Shown: positions 14,657-23,058 of the stretch, piece by piece
Layout: every line of letters starts with the position of its first letter
Numbering within the stretch: position 1 is the first letter of the stretch
Translations under genes and position numbers: made by a program
Notes under the pieces: generated by a model
The model's database searches: none
Told to the model about the DNA's origin: nothing
Seen by the model: only the letters and a program-made list of their open reading frames with translations
Assembly: GCA_030696455.1 (NCBI GenBank)
Contig: JAUYSH010000021.1
Coordinates: forward strand, 1-43,660
DNA length: 43,660 nucleotides
DNA from: Elusimicrobiota bacterium
GTDB taxonomy: Bacteria; Elusimicrobiota; Elusimicrobia; UBA1565; UBA9628
Direction: 5' to 3'

Positions 14657-16735
14657 TTATGGGCGCAGGTCGTCTTGGGTGGCGCGTTCGGGGAAGAGCT
14701 CGGTTTCCCAGTCGCGGCGCGGGGCCTGCTTGGGGTCGAAGGTGCCGAACTTGAAGTCGACGCGGACCGAGGCCTCGCCGACGCCGCCGGGGCGGAAGCG
14801 GCCGGAGATCTTCGTGTAGAAGTCGTGCCAGCGTTTCGTCCAAGAAAATTCTTTTTCAAAGACGCGCCAGCCGTGCAGGCCGGCGAGGCCGCGGGAGCTC
14901 TCCGCCTGGCCGCGGACGCCGAAGGCCAGGCGCCAGGTGGGGCTCGAGGGCGCGATCGCGAAATCGAAGCTCGCGACATAGCGGCGGGAGTCCGCCGCGT
15001 TCCAGGAGAAGCCGCCGCCGACCGCGGCGCCCTCGTCGTCGCCCCAGCGGGCGTCGAGGATCGCCGCCTGGTTGCCCTCGTCCAGGGCGTAGGTGTCGCG
15101 CACCGTCAGGTTCAGGCGGGAGGTCGGCGCCCAGCTCGCGTCGGCGGTGATGGGCTGCACGCGCCGGCGGAAGCCGATCGTGCGGTCGCGGAAGGTCCGG
15201 AAGTCGTAGCCGGAGGAGAGGCGGGCGTACATGCGCGGCGCGGGGATGAACACGTCGGTGACCGTGAGCAGGTTCTCCTCGACGCCCTTGTCGACCGCGC
15301 CCTTGTCCCGGAGGACCTTGCCCGACTGGAAGCGCTGGCGGTACGACTGGGTCAGGTCGAGGCCGCCCAGGGGCGTGTCGAAGCGCAGCGTGCCGGCCGC
15401 CGCGGGGCGGCCGATCACCGCGTCGAGCGTCGTGGCCGTCGAGCCCCCGACGGCGGGCTGATCGAAGCGGTTGTAGTAAGTTTCCTGGTAGCCGACCTTC
15501 GGGGTGAGGCTCACGCCGCGCGCGAGCACGAAGGTCCGCGTGCCCTCCCAGCCCCCGCCGACCGTCTTCTCGATGTAGGGGCGGCCGATGAGGAAGGTGT
15601 TGTCGGCGAAGCCGTTCAGGGTGTTGAGCCAGGGCAGGCGGCCGAAGCGCAGGGGCTGGCTCAGGACGTCCAGGCGCGGGTAGCTCTCGCTGGTCTTGAT
15701 GAAGCGGCGGCGGCTCTCGTCGGCGGTGTCGATGCGGGAGTAGGAGAGGCGGGCGGTCGCCTGGGAGAAGCGGTGGGTGAACGCGCCTCCGTTGACGAGC
15801 TCCGGCGTGACGCGGAAGGAGTTCCCCCGGGAGTAGTTGTTGTTGAAGTCCGAGTCGGACTGCACCTGCAGGCGGCCCTGGAAGGACGTCGAGGAGAAAA
15901 GCGTCTGGTACTGCTGGCCGAGCACCGCCCAGCGGCGGTCGCCGGTCGAGGTCTCCTTGATCGTATAGCCGAACAGGGCGCCCCGGGAGTCCTCGCCCTC
16001 GCGGCGGTGGAGCTCGCCGCCGAAGCCGGCCCCCTGCTTCAGGTAGTAGTCGGCGTAGAGCTTGCTGTACACCGTGTCGCCGTGGTCGGTCGTCAGCGTG
16101 TTCTTCAGGAACGGGCCGTTGCGCTGGTCGTAGCCGGGCTGGCTTTTCCAGCGCAGGTAGTGCCTCTGGGACAAGGATTTATAGAGAAAGGGAAGGTAGA
16201 AGACCGGGACCTCGCCCAAGTAGAACAGAACGTTGCGGGCGATCATGTGCTTCTTGGGCTTGACGGTGATGGTCGAGGCGCGGAAGTGATAGTGCGGCGG
16301 CTTGTTGCCGCAGCTCGTGAATTCTCCGCCGAGGTAATCGAGGCGGCGGTTCTCGCCGACCTTCGCCTCCTTGGCGCGGATGCGCCAGTCAGCGTGGCCC
16401 GCGCTCGTGCGCTGCAGGCGGCCCGTGTGCTTGGCGAAGTCGAACTCGCCGGACTCGCCGTACACGGCGGAGATGCCGTCCTCGACGAGCAGCGGGCCCT
16501 CGGAGCGGCCGCGGCGCAGCTCGGTGTCGATCCACAGCTCCTGGCCCTTGACGGTCCAGGTGGATTCCGTGAGGACCACCTGGCCCTGCAGGTGCAGCTG
16601 CTGGCGGTCGGCGTCGAACTCGACCTGATCGGCGGCGTAGTCGAGGCGAGGGCCGGGCGGCGGCTCGGGCAGCGGGTAGTCCTCGGCGCGGGCGGCGGCG
16701 CCGAGCGCCAGAAGCAGGAAGGCGGCTCGGATCAA
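14657..16735 (-). CDS. lptD: LPS-assembly outer-membrane protein LptD
   Basis: 692 aa. A signal peptide (residues 1-17, cleavage after ARA) is followed by an LptA/OstA-like beta-jellyroll (about 28-130: DQVEFDADRQQLHLQGQV and similar), then a long beta-barrel region rich in alternating aromatic residues. LptD with LptE inserts lipopolysaccharide into the outer leaflet of the outer membrane. The N-terminal Cys pair of E. coli LptD is not obvious; a single Cys (TSCGNKPP) lies before the barrel. The start is TTG, sharing TTGA with the ROK stop. It is the last gene of murA-folC-ROK-lptD. Confidence 0.9.
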   Translation of the reverse strand: MIRAAFLLLALGAAARAEDYPLPEPPPGPRLDYAADQVEFDADRQQLHLQGQVVLTESTWTVKGQELWIDTELRRGRSEGPLLVEDGISAVYGESGEFDFAKHTGRLQRTSAGHADWRIRAKEAKVGENRRLDYLGGEFTSCGNKPPHYHFRASTITVKPKKHMIARNVLFYLGEVPVFYLPFLYKSLSQRHYLRWKSQPGYDQRNGPFLKNTLTTDHGDTVYSKLYADYYLKQGAGFGGELHRREGEDSRGALFGYTIKETSTGDRRWAVLGQQYQTLFSSTSFQGRLQVQSDSDFNNNYSRGNSFRVTPELVNGGAFTHRFSQATARLSYSRIDTADESRRRFIKTSESYPRLDVLSQPLRFGRLPWLNTLNGFADNTFLIGRPYIEKTVGGGWEGTRTFVLARGVSLTPKVGYQETYYNRFDQPAVGGSTATTLDAVIGRPAAAGTLRFDTPLGGLDLTQSYRQRFQSGKVLRDKGAVDKGVEENLLTVTDVFIPAPRMYARLSSGYDFRTFRDRTIGFRRRVQPITADASWAPTSRLNLTVRDTYALDEGNQAAILDARWGDDEGAAVGGGFSWNAADSRRYVASFDFAIAPSSPTWRLAFGVRGQAESSRGLAGLHGWRVFEKEFSWTKRWHDFYTKISGRFRPGGVGEASVRVDFKFGTFDPKQAPRRDWETELFPERATQDDLRP

Positions 16736-17634
16736 CCGCGCCTCTCGCGGGACAGCAGGGCGGCGCCCACGACGCCCCAGTCGCGCTGCGCCGGGGCCGA
16801 CAGGACGACCTGCTTGAAGGGCTCGCGGAACGGCTGAGCGGCAAAGACCCGGCGGATCGGGTCGAGGACGAGCCGGCCCGCGCGCGCCACGCCGCCGAGC
16901 AGGAGGATCGCGTCGGGGTTGAGGACGAGGACCAGCCCGGCGAGGCCCTGCCCGAGGCGCGTGCCGACCTCGTCCCAGACGGCGCGGGCGCCGCGGTCCC
17001 CGGAGAGCGCCGCGGCCGCGACGGCCTTCGGGGTGAGCGGGGACGGGAGGCGGCGCATGCGCGCCTTGGCGGCGCGAAGGATCGCGTGGGTGCCGGCGTA
17101 GGCCTCGAGGCAGCCGCGACGGCCGCAGCGGCAGCGAGGGCCGTCGAGCTCGAGGGTGAGGTGGCCGAGCTCGCCGGCGTACCCGGAGGCGCCGCGGTGC
17201 AGGCGGCCTTCGATGACGAGGCCGCCGCCGACGCCGGTGCCGAGGGTGACGCCGATGACGGTGGCGTGGGGCTGCTTTTTGAGCGCTACGACGTAACCGC
17301 CCCAGACGGCGGCGTTCGCGTCGTTCTCCACCGTGACGGGAACGCCCAACGACTTCGAGAAGGCTTTTTTGAACGAAAAACCTGTCCAGCCCCTCAAATT
17401 AGGAACGAAGAGAAGAGAACCGGTCTTCGCATCCACGCCCCCCGCCAAGCCTAACCCGACGGATCCAAAGTTCCATGCTTTCACGATCGCCGCTGCGCGG
17501 CGTGTGAAGTGGGCGGGGCCTTTGGAGGGCTCGGTCGGGATTTGGAGGGATTGGATAACGGAACCATCGGGGGCGACCAAACCGAGCTTGGTGAAGGTGC
17601 CCCCCACGTCTATGCCGACCGAATATTTTTTCAT
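16732..17634 (-). CDS. ROK-family sugar kinase (glucokinase-like)
   Basis: 300 aa. The phosphate-binding DVGGTFTKLG (9-18), catalytic D105 (ENDANAA), E155-LGH158 and the ROK zinc motif C168-RC-GRRGC175-LEAYAG are all present. It is the right length for a ROK kinase without a DNA-binding domain, so an enzyme rather than a repressor. Glucose is the commonest substrate, but N-acetylmannosamine, fructose and others are possible. The ATG shares ATGA with the folC stop. Confidence 0.92.
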   Translation of the reverse strand: MKKYSVGIDVGGTFTKLGLVAPDGSVIQSLQIPTEPSKGPAHFTRRAAAIVKAWNFGSVGLGLAGGVDAKTGSLLFVPNLRGWTGFSFKKAFSKSLGVPVTVENDANAAVWGGYVVALKKQPHATVIGVTLGTGVGGGLVIEGRLHRGASGYAGELGHLTLELDGPRCRCGRRGCLEAYAGTHAILRAAKARMRRLPSPLTPKAVAAAALSGDRGARAVWDEVGTRLGQGLAGLVLVLNPDAILLLGGVARAGRLVLDPIRRVFAAQPFREPFKQVVLSAPAQRDWGVVGAALLSRERRG

Positions 17635-18872
17635 TTCACGGCCTTCAGTGCGGCGCCCGCCAAATAAAGAGAACCGGCGCAGATCGCAACCTTCGGCGAT
17701 TTCTTATCGCGGCGCCACGCCTTTATCGCGGTCGCCGGATTCCTTTCGATCGTGACATGCGCCTTCGGCGCGGCGCGGCGGACGAAGCGAGCCAGTTCGA
17801 GCGGCTCGAGGGCGCGCGGGCTCGGAGGCCGCACGAGCACGGCCTCCTTGATGAACGGCGCCAACGGGGCCAGGACCCCGCGGGTGTCCTTATCCTTCAT
17901 GATGCCCATGATCCAGCGCGCGGGTTTGCGCGACATCGGCGAGGAGCGCCAGGTCGCGGCCAAAGCCCGCGCGGCCTCCGGATTATGCCCGCCGTCGACG
18001 ATCAGCGTTTTTTTACCCAGCTCGATCGTCTCGAAGCGCCCGCGCCAGGAAACCCTGGCCAGGCCCGTCTTCCAGGCGGACTCGGGAACCTTCAGCCCCG
18101 AGGCTTCCACGGCGGCATACGCCAGGGCGGCGTTCATGCCTTGGCGCGAGCCGAGAAGGGAAAGAGTATAGGAGCGCCCGAAGGGCGCGCGTAGGACCTG
18201 GCGGCCCTTCGCCCAGTCGATCCTGATCGATCTCCACGGCCGGCGCACGACGACAGGCGTGCCGCGCAGCGCGGCGCGACGCAGGACCGGGAGGTCGGGG
18301 CGCACGGCGGGGCGGCCGGCCTTGAAGATGCCCGTCTTCTGGCGCGCGATCTCGGTCAAGGTGTCGCCGAGATAGGCTTGGTGGTCGAAGCCGATCGAGG
18401 TCACGATCGCGGCGAGCGGGGACGGCACCACGTTGGTCGCGTCGAGACGCCCGCCGAGACCGGTCTCGAGCACCATCACGCCGCACTTCTTCGCGGCGAA
18501 GTGCTGGAAGGCCACCGAGGTCAGCAGCTCGAAATAGGTCAGGCTCTTCTTCTTGTCGGCGCGCAGGGCGCGCGCGAGCAGAGCTGCGAAGTCGGCCTCG
18601 GAGATATTTTTCCCATCGACGCTGATGCGCTCCCGGATGGAGAGAAGGTGGGGCGAGATGAAGAGCCCGGTGCGATGGCCGGCCGCGGTCAGGACCGAGG
18701 AGAGCATCGCGCACGTCGAGCCCTTGCCGTTGGTGCCGGCGACGTGGATCGCGGGCACCGCCAGGTGCGGATCGCCCAGCGCCGCGAGATGCGCCCGCAC
18801 GCGGCCCAGCCCCAGCACGATCTTCGTCTCCTGGCGCTCCTCGAGCCTCTCGAGAGCGGCGGCGAACTTCAT
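17631..18872 (-). CDS. folC: Folylpolyglutamate synthase / dihydrofolate synthase
   Basis: 413 aa, Mur-ligase fold. The P-loop is GTNGKGST (46-53), followed by FISPHLLSIRERI, ETGLGGRLDATN, IGFDHQAYLG and the C-terminal VDGGHNPEA, all typical of FolC. It adds glutamate to dihydropteroate and/or folates. The ATG overlaps the murA stop by four bases and its stop overlaps the ROK start. Confidence 0.95.
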   Translation of the reverse strand: MKFAAALERLEERQETKIVLGLGRVRAHLAALGDPHLAVPAIHVAGTNGKGSTCAMLSSVLTAAGHRTGLFISPHLLSIRERISVDGKNISEADFAALLARALRADKKKSLTYFELLTSVAFQHFAAKKCGVMVLETGLGGRLDATNVVPSPLAAIVTSIGFDHQAYLGDTLTEIARQKTGIFKAGRPAVRPDLPVLRRAALRGTPVVVRRPWRSIRIDWAKGRQVLRAPFGRSYTLSLLGSRQGMNAALAYAAVEASGLKVPESAWKTGLARVSWRGRFETIELGKKTLIVDGGHNPEAARALAATWRSSPMSRKPARWIMGIMKDKDTRGVLAPLAPFIKEAVLVRPPSPRALEPLELARFVRRAAPKAHVTIERNPATAIKAWRRDKKSPKVAICAGSLYLAGAALKAVK

Positions 18873-20122
18873 TTCAGCCGCTCGAGGCGGGCGCCCGCTC
18901 CCGACAGCTTGCGCTCCACCGTCTCGTAGCCCCGGTCGATGTGATAGACGCGCGCGATCGTCGTCTTTCCCTTGGCCGCGAGGCCGGCGACCAACAGGGC
19001 CGCGCCCGCGCGGATGTCGGAGGCCATGATCGGCGCGCCCGACAGGCTCTCAACCCCGGCGACGACGGCGGTGCGCCCCGACACGGCGATCTGAGCGCCC
19101 ATGCGGCCGAGCTCGGCGGCATGCAGGAATCGATTCTCGAAGACGGTCTCGGTCACCTTGGCGAAGCCGGTGCACAAGGTCATCAGGCTCATCCACGGGG
19201 CCTGAAGGTCCGTGGGGAAGCCCGGATGGGGCTTGGTCACGACCGTCACCGCCTTCGGGCGCCGGTCCATCGAGATTTCGATCCAAGATTTGCCGGTCTT
19301 GATCTTCGCCCCCGCCTTCTTGAGCGCCGAGAGGACCGCCGTCAGGTGCGAGGCGTCCGCGCCGAGCAGCTTCACGCGCCCCCGCGCCGCGGCACAGGCA
19401 AGTAAAAATGTCCCGGCCTCGATGCGGTCCGGTATGACGCGGTGGCGCGCGCCGTGAAGTTTTGTTTTTCCGGTGATCGTCACCACCGCCGTTCCGGCCC
19501 CGCGGACGTCGGCCCCGAGGCTTTGCAGGAACCTCCCGAGGTCCTCCATCTCCGGTTCACGCGCCGCGTTCTTGATGATCGTCTTCCCTTCGGTCGCCGC
19601 CGCGGCCATCATGAGGTTTTGAGTCGCCCCGACGCTCGGGAAGCGGAGCTTGATCGTGACGGGATTAAGCTTCGGCGCGGACATGATGATGTCGCCCTGG
19701 TCGGCGATGCGGCGCGCGCCCATGGCCTCGAAGCCCTTCAGGTGGATGTCGATGGGTCTTAGGCCGATCGCGCACCCGCCGGGGATCGGCACGCGCACGA
19801 GGCCGAAGCGGGCCAGCAGGGGACCGGCGGCCAGCACCGAGGCGCGCATCTGCTTGACGATGTCGTACGGGGCCTGGGTCTTGAGCGAGCCGGTGGAAAG
19901 CACCTTGACCGTCGAGCCTTCGACGACGACCTTCTTGCCGAGGCTTTCCAGCAGGCGGAAGGTGGTGCGCAGGTCGCGCAAGGTCGAGGGGACGTTCTCG
20001 ATCACGCACGGCTCGTCGGTCAGCAAGGTCGCGATCAGGATGGGCAAGGCCGCGTTCTTCGCGCCGCTGACCTTGATCGTTCCGTTGAGGGGTTTTCCGC
20101 CTTCGATGACGAGCTTATCCAT
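18869..20122 (-). CDS. murA: UDP-N-acetylglucosamine 1-carboxyvinyltransferase
   Basis: 417 aa, full length. It has the two-domain EPSP-synthase-like fold with SGAKNAALPIL near the N-terminus (K22-N23) and the catalytic loop PGGCAIGLRPID with C117, the residue attacked by fosfomycin. It performs the first committed step of peptidoglycan synthesis, adding enolpyruvate to UDP-GlcNAc. It leads the murA-folC-ROK-lptD run. TAAATT lies 9 bases before the ATG and no Shine-Dalgarno site is seen. Confidence 0.97.
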   Translation of the reverse strand: MDKLVIEGGKPLNGTIKVSGAKNAALPILIATLLTDEPCVIENVPSTLRDLRTTFRLLESLGKKVVVEGSTVKVLSTGSLKTQAPYDIVKQMRASVLAAGPLLARFGLVRVPIPGGCAIGLRPIDIHLKGFEAMGARRIADQGDIIMSAPKLNPVTIKLRFPSVGATQNLMMAAAATEGKTIIKNAAREPEMEDLGRFLQSLGADVRGAGTAVVTITGKTKLHGARHRVIPDRIEAGTFLLACAAARGRVKLLGADASHLTAVLSALKKAGAKIKTGKSWIEISMDRRPKAVTVVTKPHPGFPTDLQAPWMSLMTLCTGFAKVTETVFENRFLHAAELGRMGAQIAVSGRTAVVAGVESLSGAPIMASDIRAGAALLVAGLAAKGKTTIARVYHIDRGYETVERKLSGAGARLERLK

Positions 20123-20131
20123 GTGAAAGTG

Positions 20132-20137
20132 AATTTA
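20132..20137 (-). promoter_or_regulatory. Probable -10 box of the murA operon
   Basis: TAAATT on the minus strand, 9 bases before the ATG at 20122; the mRNA would have almost no 5' leader. Confidence 0.4.
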
Positions 20138-20177
20138 CCATTTCTGAATGCTCTGAGGATTTCCGCAGCAGCATGCG

Positions 20178-20201
20178 CGTCGGACCCCTCCGGGTCCGAC
20201 G
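20178..20201 (-). other. GC-rich hairpin in the prmC-murA gap
   Basis: A 10-bp perfect stem CGTCGGACCC/GGGTCCGACG with a CTCC loop, 19 bases after the prmC stop in the minus direction. There is no T tract on either side, so it may only stabilise the prmC mRNA end or be a weak or Rho-assisted stop. Confidence 0.5.
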
Positions 20202-20219
20202 GACGGCATGAGCCCAGGC

Positions 20220-21077
20220 CTACGTCGGAAGCGCCCCGATGGCGAAGCGCTCGAGGCCCTGGGCGTCCTTCTTGATGTGAACGCCCACGAGCCCGGCCGC
20301 GGCGAACAGCTTGGAGACGGCCGGCCCCTGCTTGGAGCCGATCTCCATGGCGAGGATGCCGCTTGGCTTGAGCATCTTGGGCCCCATCGCCGTGATCGCG
20401 CGGATGGCGTCGAGGCCGTCCTTGCCGCCGTCGAGCGCCATGCGCGGCTCCTTGAGGACCTCGGGCTCGAGGCCGTCGAGGTCCTTGGTCGGGATGTAGG
20501 GAGGGTTGGAGACCATCAGGTCGGCCCAGCCTCGAAGGCCCTGCTTGTCCGAGAACAAGTCCTCGCGGACGAACCGGATGCGGTTGCCGACGTGGTGGGC
20601 GATCGCATTGCGCTGGGCGAGCTCGAGGGCCTGCTTGGACAGGTCGGTCGCGAAGATGGTCGCCGAGGGCAGCAGCTGGGCCAAGGCGATGGCGATGCAG
20701 CCCGTGCCGGTGCCGATCTCGAGTATTTTCGGCGCGGCGGCGCCCGCCGCCTTGACCAGGCGCTCGCACTCGATGACGAGCTCCTCGGTCTCCGGGCGCG
20801 GGACCAAGGAATCCCGGGTGACGCGGATGTTGATGCCGAGGAAGGGCTGGTGGCCGATGATGTAGGCCAGCGGGATGCGCTTGCCCCGCCACTTGATCCA
20901 GTCAAGGTATTGGTGCGTCTCCTTGGCCGTGAGCGCCCGCGTGCCCTGCGTGACCGCCGTCAGGCGACCGACGCCGAGCATCTCGGCCATCAGGAACTCG
21001 GCGTTGGCCTTCGGCTCGGGAACGCCGCGGTCGATGAGGTAGGACTCGCCCTTCTTCAGGCACTCGCCGACGTTCAT
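20220..21077 (-). CDS. prmC: Release-factor glutamine methyltransferase
   Basis: 285 aa from the ATG at 21075-21077. An N-terminal helical domain (about 1-75) precedes the SAM-binding fold with [14 protein letters not shown] and the catalytic NPPY. It N5-methylates the Gln of the GGQ motif in release factors, and its substrate PrfA is encoded immediately upstream. The frame stays open upstream of this ATG inside prfA, but the ATGA overlap and the start of the HemK-like N-terminal domain fix the start. Confidence 0.96.
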   Translation of the reverse strand: MNVGECLKKGESYLIDRGVPEPKANAEFLMAEMLGVGRLTAVTQGTRALTAKETHQYLDWIKWRGKRIPLAYIIGHQPFLGINIRVTRDSLVPRPETEELVIECERLVKAAGAAAPKILEIGTGTGCIAIALAQLLPSATIFATDLSKQALELAQRNAIAHHVGNRIRFVREDLFSDKQGLRGWADLMVSNPPYIPTKDLDGLEPEVLKEPRMALDGGKDGLDAIRAITAMGPKMLKPSGILAMEIGSKQGPAVSKLFAAAGLVGVHIKKDAQGLERFAIGALPT

Positions 21078-22126
21078 TTCGAATCGGCCATCAGCAGCCG
21101 GCGCTGCTCGTCGCGCAGGGCCTCGAACACAGGCCCCAGGTCGCCCTCCATGACGGCGGCGATGTTGTGCCAGGAGCGCTCGAGGCGGTGGTCGGTCACG
21201 CGCGACTGCGGGAAGTTGTAGGTGCGGATCTTCTCCGAGCGGTCGCCGGTGCCGACCTGGGACTTGCGCTGCGAGGCGTTCGACGCGGCGGCCTTGATGC
21301 GCTCGGCGTCGGCCAGCATCGCGTACAGGCGCTTCATCGCGCGTTCGCGGTTGCGGCCCTGCGAGCGCTCCTCCTGGCATTCGACGATGAAGCCGGAGGG
21401 GAGGTGGGTGATGCGGACGGCCGTCTCGACCTTGTTGACGTTCTGGCCGCCGGCGCCGCCCGCGCGGTAAGTATCCACTTTAAGCTCATCCGGCCTGATG
21501 ATGATCTCCGCGCTTTCCTCGACCTCGGGCATGACGGCGACCGTGACGGTGGAGGTATGGATGCGCCCCGCGGCCTCGGTGGCCGGCACGCGCTGGACGC
21601 GGTGCACCCCGCCCTCGTAGCGCAGCCAAGAATAAACTTCTTTTCCCGAGACGAAGATGACGGCGCTCTTCACTCCTTTGCCGTTCGTGCTGAGTTCCTG
21701 CGTCTCGACCTTCCAGCCCTTGGTCTCGCAGTAGCGCATGTACGCGCGCAGCAGCTCGCCCGCGAACAGCCCCGCCTCGTCGCCGCCGGCGCCCGCGCGG
21801 AGCTCGAGGTAGCAGTTCTTGACGTCGTTGGGATCCTTCGGGAGGAGGTCGGCGGCGATGTCGGCGGACAGGGCGTTCCAGCGGTCCTGGAGCCGCGGGC
21901 GCTCCTCATCGGCCATCGCCTTCATGTCCGGGTCGGCCTCCATCGCCGCGAGGCCCTCGAGCTCGCCCTCGACGCGCAGCAGCTCGCGCACCTTGGCCAT
22001 CATCGGGGCCAGCTGGGAGTGGCGCACGGCCAGCTCCTTCATCTCGGCGGCCGACAGCGCTCCCGACGCGAGCTTGCCTTCGAGCTCGCGGTAATCGTTG
22101 TCCAGCTTGGCGATTTTAGGATCCAT
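21074..22126 (-). CDS. prfA: Peptide chain release factor 1
   Basis: 350 aa. The stop-codon recognition tripeptide PAT is at 181-183 (the PxT of RF1, not the SPF of RF2) and GGQ is at 226-228. It releases peptides at UAA and UAG. It is coupled by ATGA to prmC. I see neither a Shine-Dalgarno site nor a well-placed -10 box before the ATG; TTAAAC ends one base before it, so the promoter of this gene is unclear. Confidence 0.98.
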   Translation of the reverse strand: MDPKIAKLDNDYRELEGKLASGALSAAEMKELAVRHSQLAPMMAKVRELLRVEGELEGLAAMEADPDMKAMADEERPRLQDRWNALSADIAADLLPKDPNDVKNCYLELRAGAGGDEAGLFAGELLRAYMRYCETKGWKVETQELSTNGKGVKSAVIFVSGKEVYSWLRYEGGVHRVQRVPATEAAGRIHTSTVTVAVMPEVEESAEIIIRPDELKVDTYRAGGAGGQNVNKVETAVRITHLPSGFIVECQEERSQGRNRERAMKRLYAMLADAERIKAAASNASQRKSQVGTGDRSEKIRTYNFPQSRVTDHRLERSWHNIAAVMEGDLGPVFEALRDEQRRLLMADSK

Positions 22127-22149
22127 GGTTTAACGGACTTCAGCGCGTC

Positions 22150-22205
22150 TGATAAAAGAAGCGGGCCCCGGCGCGATTCGCCTTCGGCGAATCGACCGGG
22201 GCCCG
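22150..22205 (-). terminator. Rho-independent terminator after rpmE
   Basis: A two-part stem: outer CGGGCCCCGG/CCGGGGCCCG (22162-22171 with 22196-22205) and inner CGATTCGCC/GGCGAATCG (22174-22182 with 22186-22194) around a 3-base loop. On the minus strand it is followed by CTTCTTTTATC. It separates rpmE from prfA. Confidence 0.88.
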
Positions 22206-22222
22206 ATTTCGGAGCGAGACCG

Positions 22223-22633
22223 CTAGTCCTTCTTGGCGGGCTTGTCCTTTTTCGGAGCGGCCTTCTTCGCGTCCTTGTCTTCCTTCTTCACGGCGGTGGA
22301 GAGAACCTTATCGCGCTTGGCCGTATGGCCGACGTGGACGAGGCGCTTGGTCTGCGTCTTGGCGACCTTGCGGCCGACGGTCTTGCCTTCGGAGGCGACG
22401 AAGCGCTTCTTGAAGCGGTCGATGCGGCCGGCGGTGTCCATGACCTTCTGCTGGCCCGTGTAGAACGGGTGGGAGAGGGCGGAGATGTCGAGCTTGACCA
22501 TGGGGTAGGTCTTGCCGTCTTCCCAGACGACCGTGTCCTTGGCGATGACGGCCGAGCGGGTGATGAAGCCCTTGTTGGCCGAGACATCCTGGAACACGAC
22601 GGTGCGATAGAGGGGGTGCAGGTTCTTCTTCAT
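22223..22633 (-). CDS. rpmE2: 50S ribosomal protein L31 type B with Lys-rich extension
   Basis: 136 aa. The first ~85 residues are L31 (MKKNLHPLYRTVVFQD, ALSHPFYTGQQKVMDTAGRIDRFKKRF). The CxxC zinc pair of the type-A protein is absent, so this is the zinc-free form. A Lys/Ala-rich tail of roughly 50 residues makes it longer than usual; such basic tails may bind rRNA. It is a single-gene unit: a TATACT box with upstream TG starts it and a strong terminator ends it. No Shine-Dalgarno site precedes the ATG. Confidence 0.95.
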   Translation of the reverse strand: MKKNLHPLYRTVVFQDVSANKGFITRSAVIAKDTVVWEDGKTYPMVKLDISALSHPFYTGQQKVMDTAGRIDRFKKRFVASEGKTVGRKVAKTQTKRLVHVGHTAKRDKVLSTAVKKEDKDAKKAAPKKDKPAKKD

Positions 22634-22641
22634 GATGACTC

Positions 22642-22647
22642 AGTATA
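22642..22647 (-). promoter_or_regulatory. Extended -10 box of rpmE
   Basis: TATACT with TGC in front (TGCTATACT) on the minus strand, 8 bases before the ATG at 22633. Confidence 0.6.
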
Positions 22648-22652
22648 GCAAA

Positions 22653-23030
22653 TTAATCGCGTTTTACGGCGAACTTTCCGGAGCCATGGCAGGCGATGAA
22701 GAGGAACAGGAAGCAGTAGATCACCGCCAGCTCGCCCTTGTTCACGGCCGGGAAGAATTCAGAATTCATCTTCATTTTCCAGTGGAATTGCATATAGGCG
22801 ACGGCCATAGTTCCGCTCGCAAGGAAGGCCGCGACGCGGGTCTTGAGGCCGACGGCGATCAGGAGGCCGCAGACGAACTCGATGAGGCCGCCGAGGCCGA
22901 TCTGCGACAGCAGCGGGGGCCGCTCGGCGTTGAGGAAGAGCTTCTGCGCGCCGTGGAAGGCGAACATCCAGCCCGACATGAAGCGCAGCGCGGCGTAGGC
23001 GTGGTCCGAAAAATACGAGAGGGATTTCAT
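22653..23030 (-). CDS. DoxX-family membrane protein
   Basis: 125 aa from the ATG at 23028-23030. Four hydrophobic helices (about 12-32, 44-62, 66-84, 98-117) and the DoxX pattern RFMSGWMFAFHGAQKLF, LGGLIEFVCGLLIAVGL. DoxX proteins are small four-helix membrane proteins, some linked to thiosulfate:quinone oxidation or membrane redox stress; no specific reaction can be given. An ATG six codons earlier overlaps the perfect TATAAT box, so the inner start is chosen. Confidence 0.88.
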   Translation of the reverse strand: MKSLSYFSDHAYAALRFMSGWMFAFHGAQKLFLNAERPPLLSQIGLGGLIEFVCGLLIAVGLKTRVAAFLASGTMAVAYMQFHWKMKMNSEFFPAVNKGELAVIYCFLFLFIACHGSGKFAVKRD

Positions 23031-23036
23031 GCCGGT

Positions 23037-23042
23037 ATTATA
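23037..23042 (-). promoter_or_regulatory. -10 box, leaderless type, for the DoxX gene
   Basis: Consensus TATAAT on the minus strand, exactly 6 bases before the ATG at 23030, with no room for a Shine-Dalgarno site. Confidence 0.75.
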
Positions 23043-23058
23043 AACCATCGCGGCGGGG

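Noticed and set aside
14210-16837. 875-residue plus-strand open frame
   Set aside because: Antisense to lptD, reads through the small RNA and the palindrome, and has the Ala/Gly/Val/Glu composition of a shadow frame.
20178-20201. Rho-independent terminator after prmC
   Set aside because: The stem is strong but no T-rich tail follows on either strand; recorded only as a hairpin.
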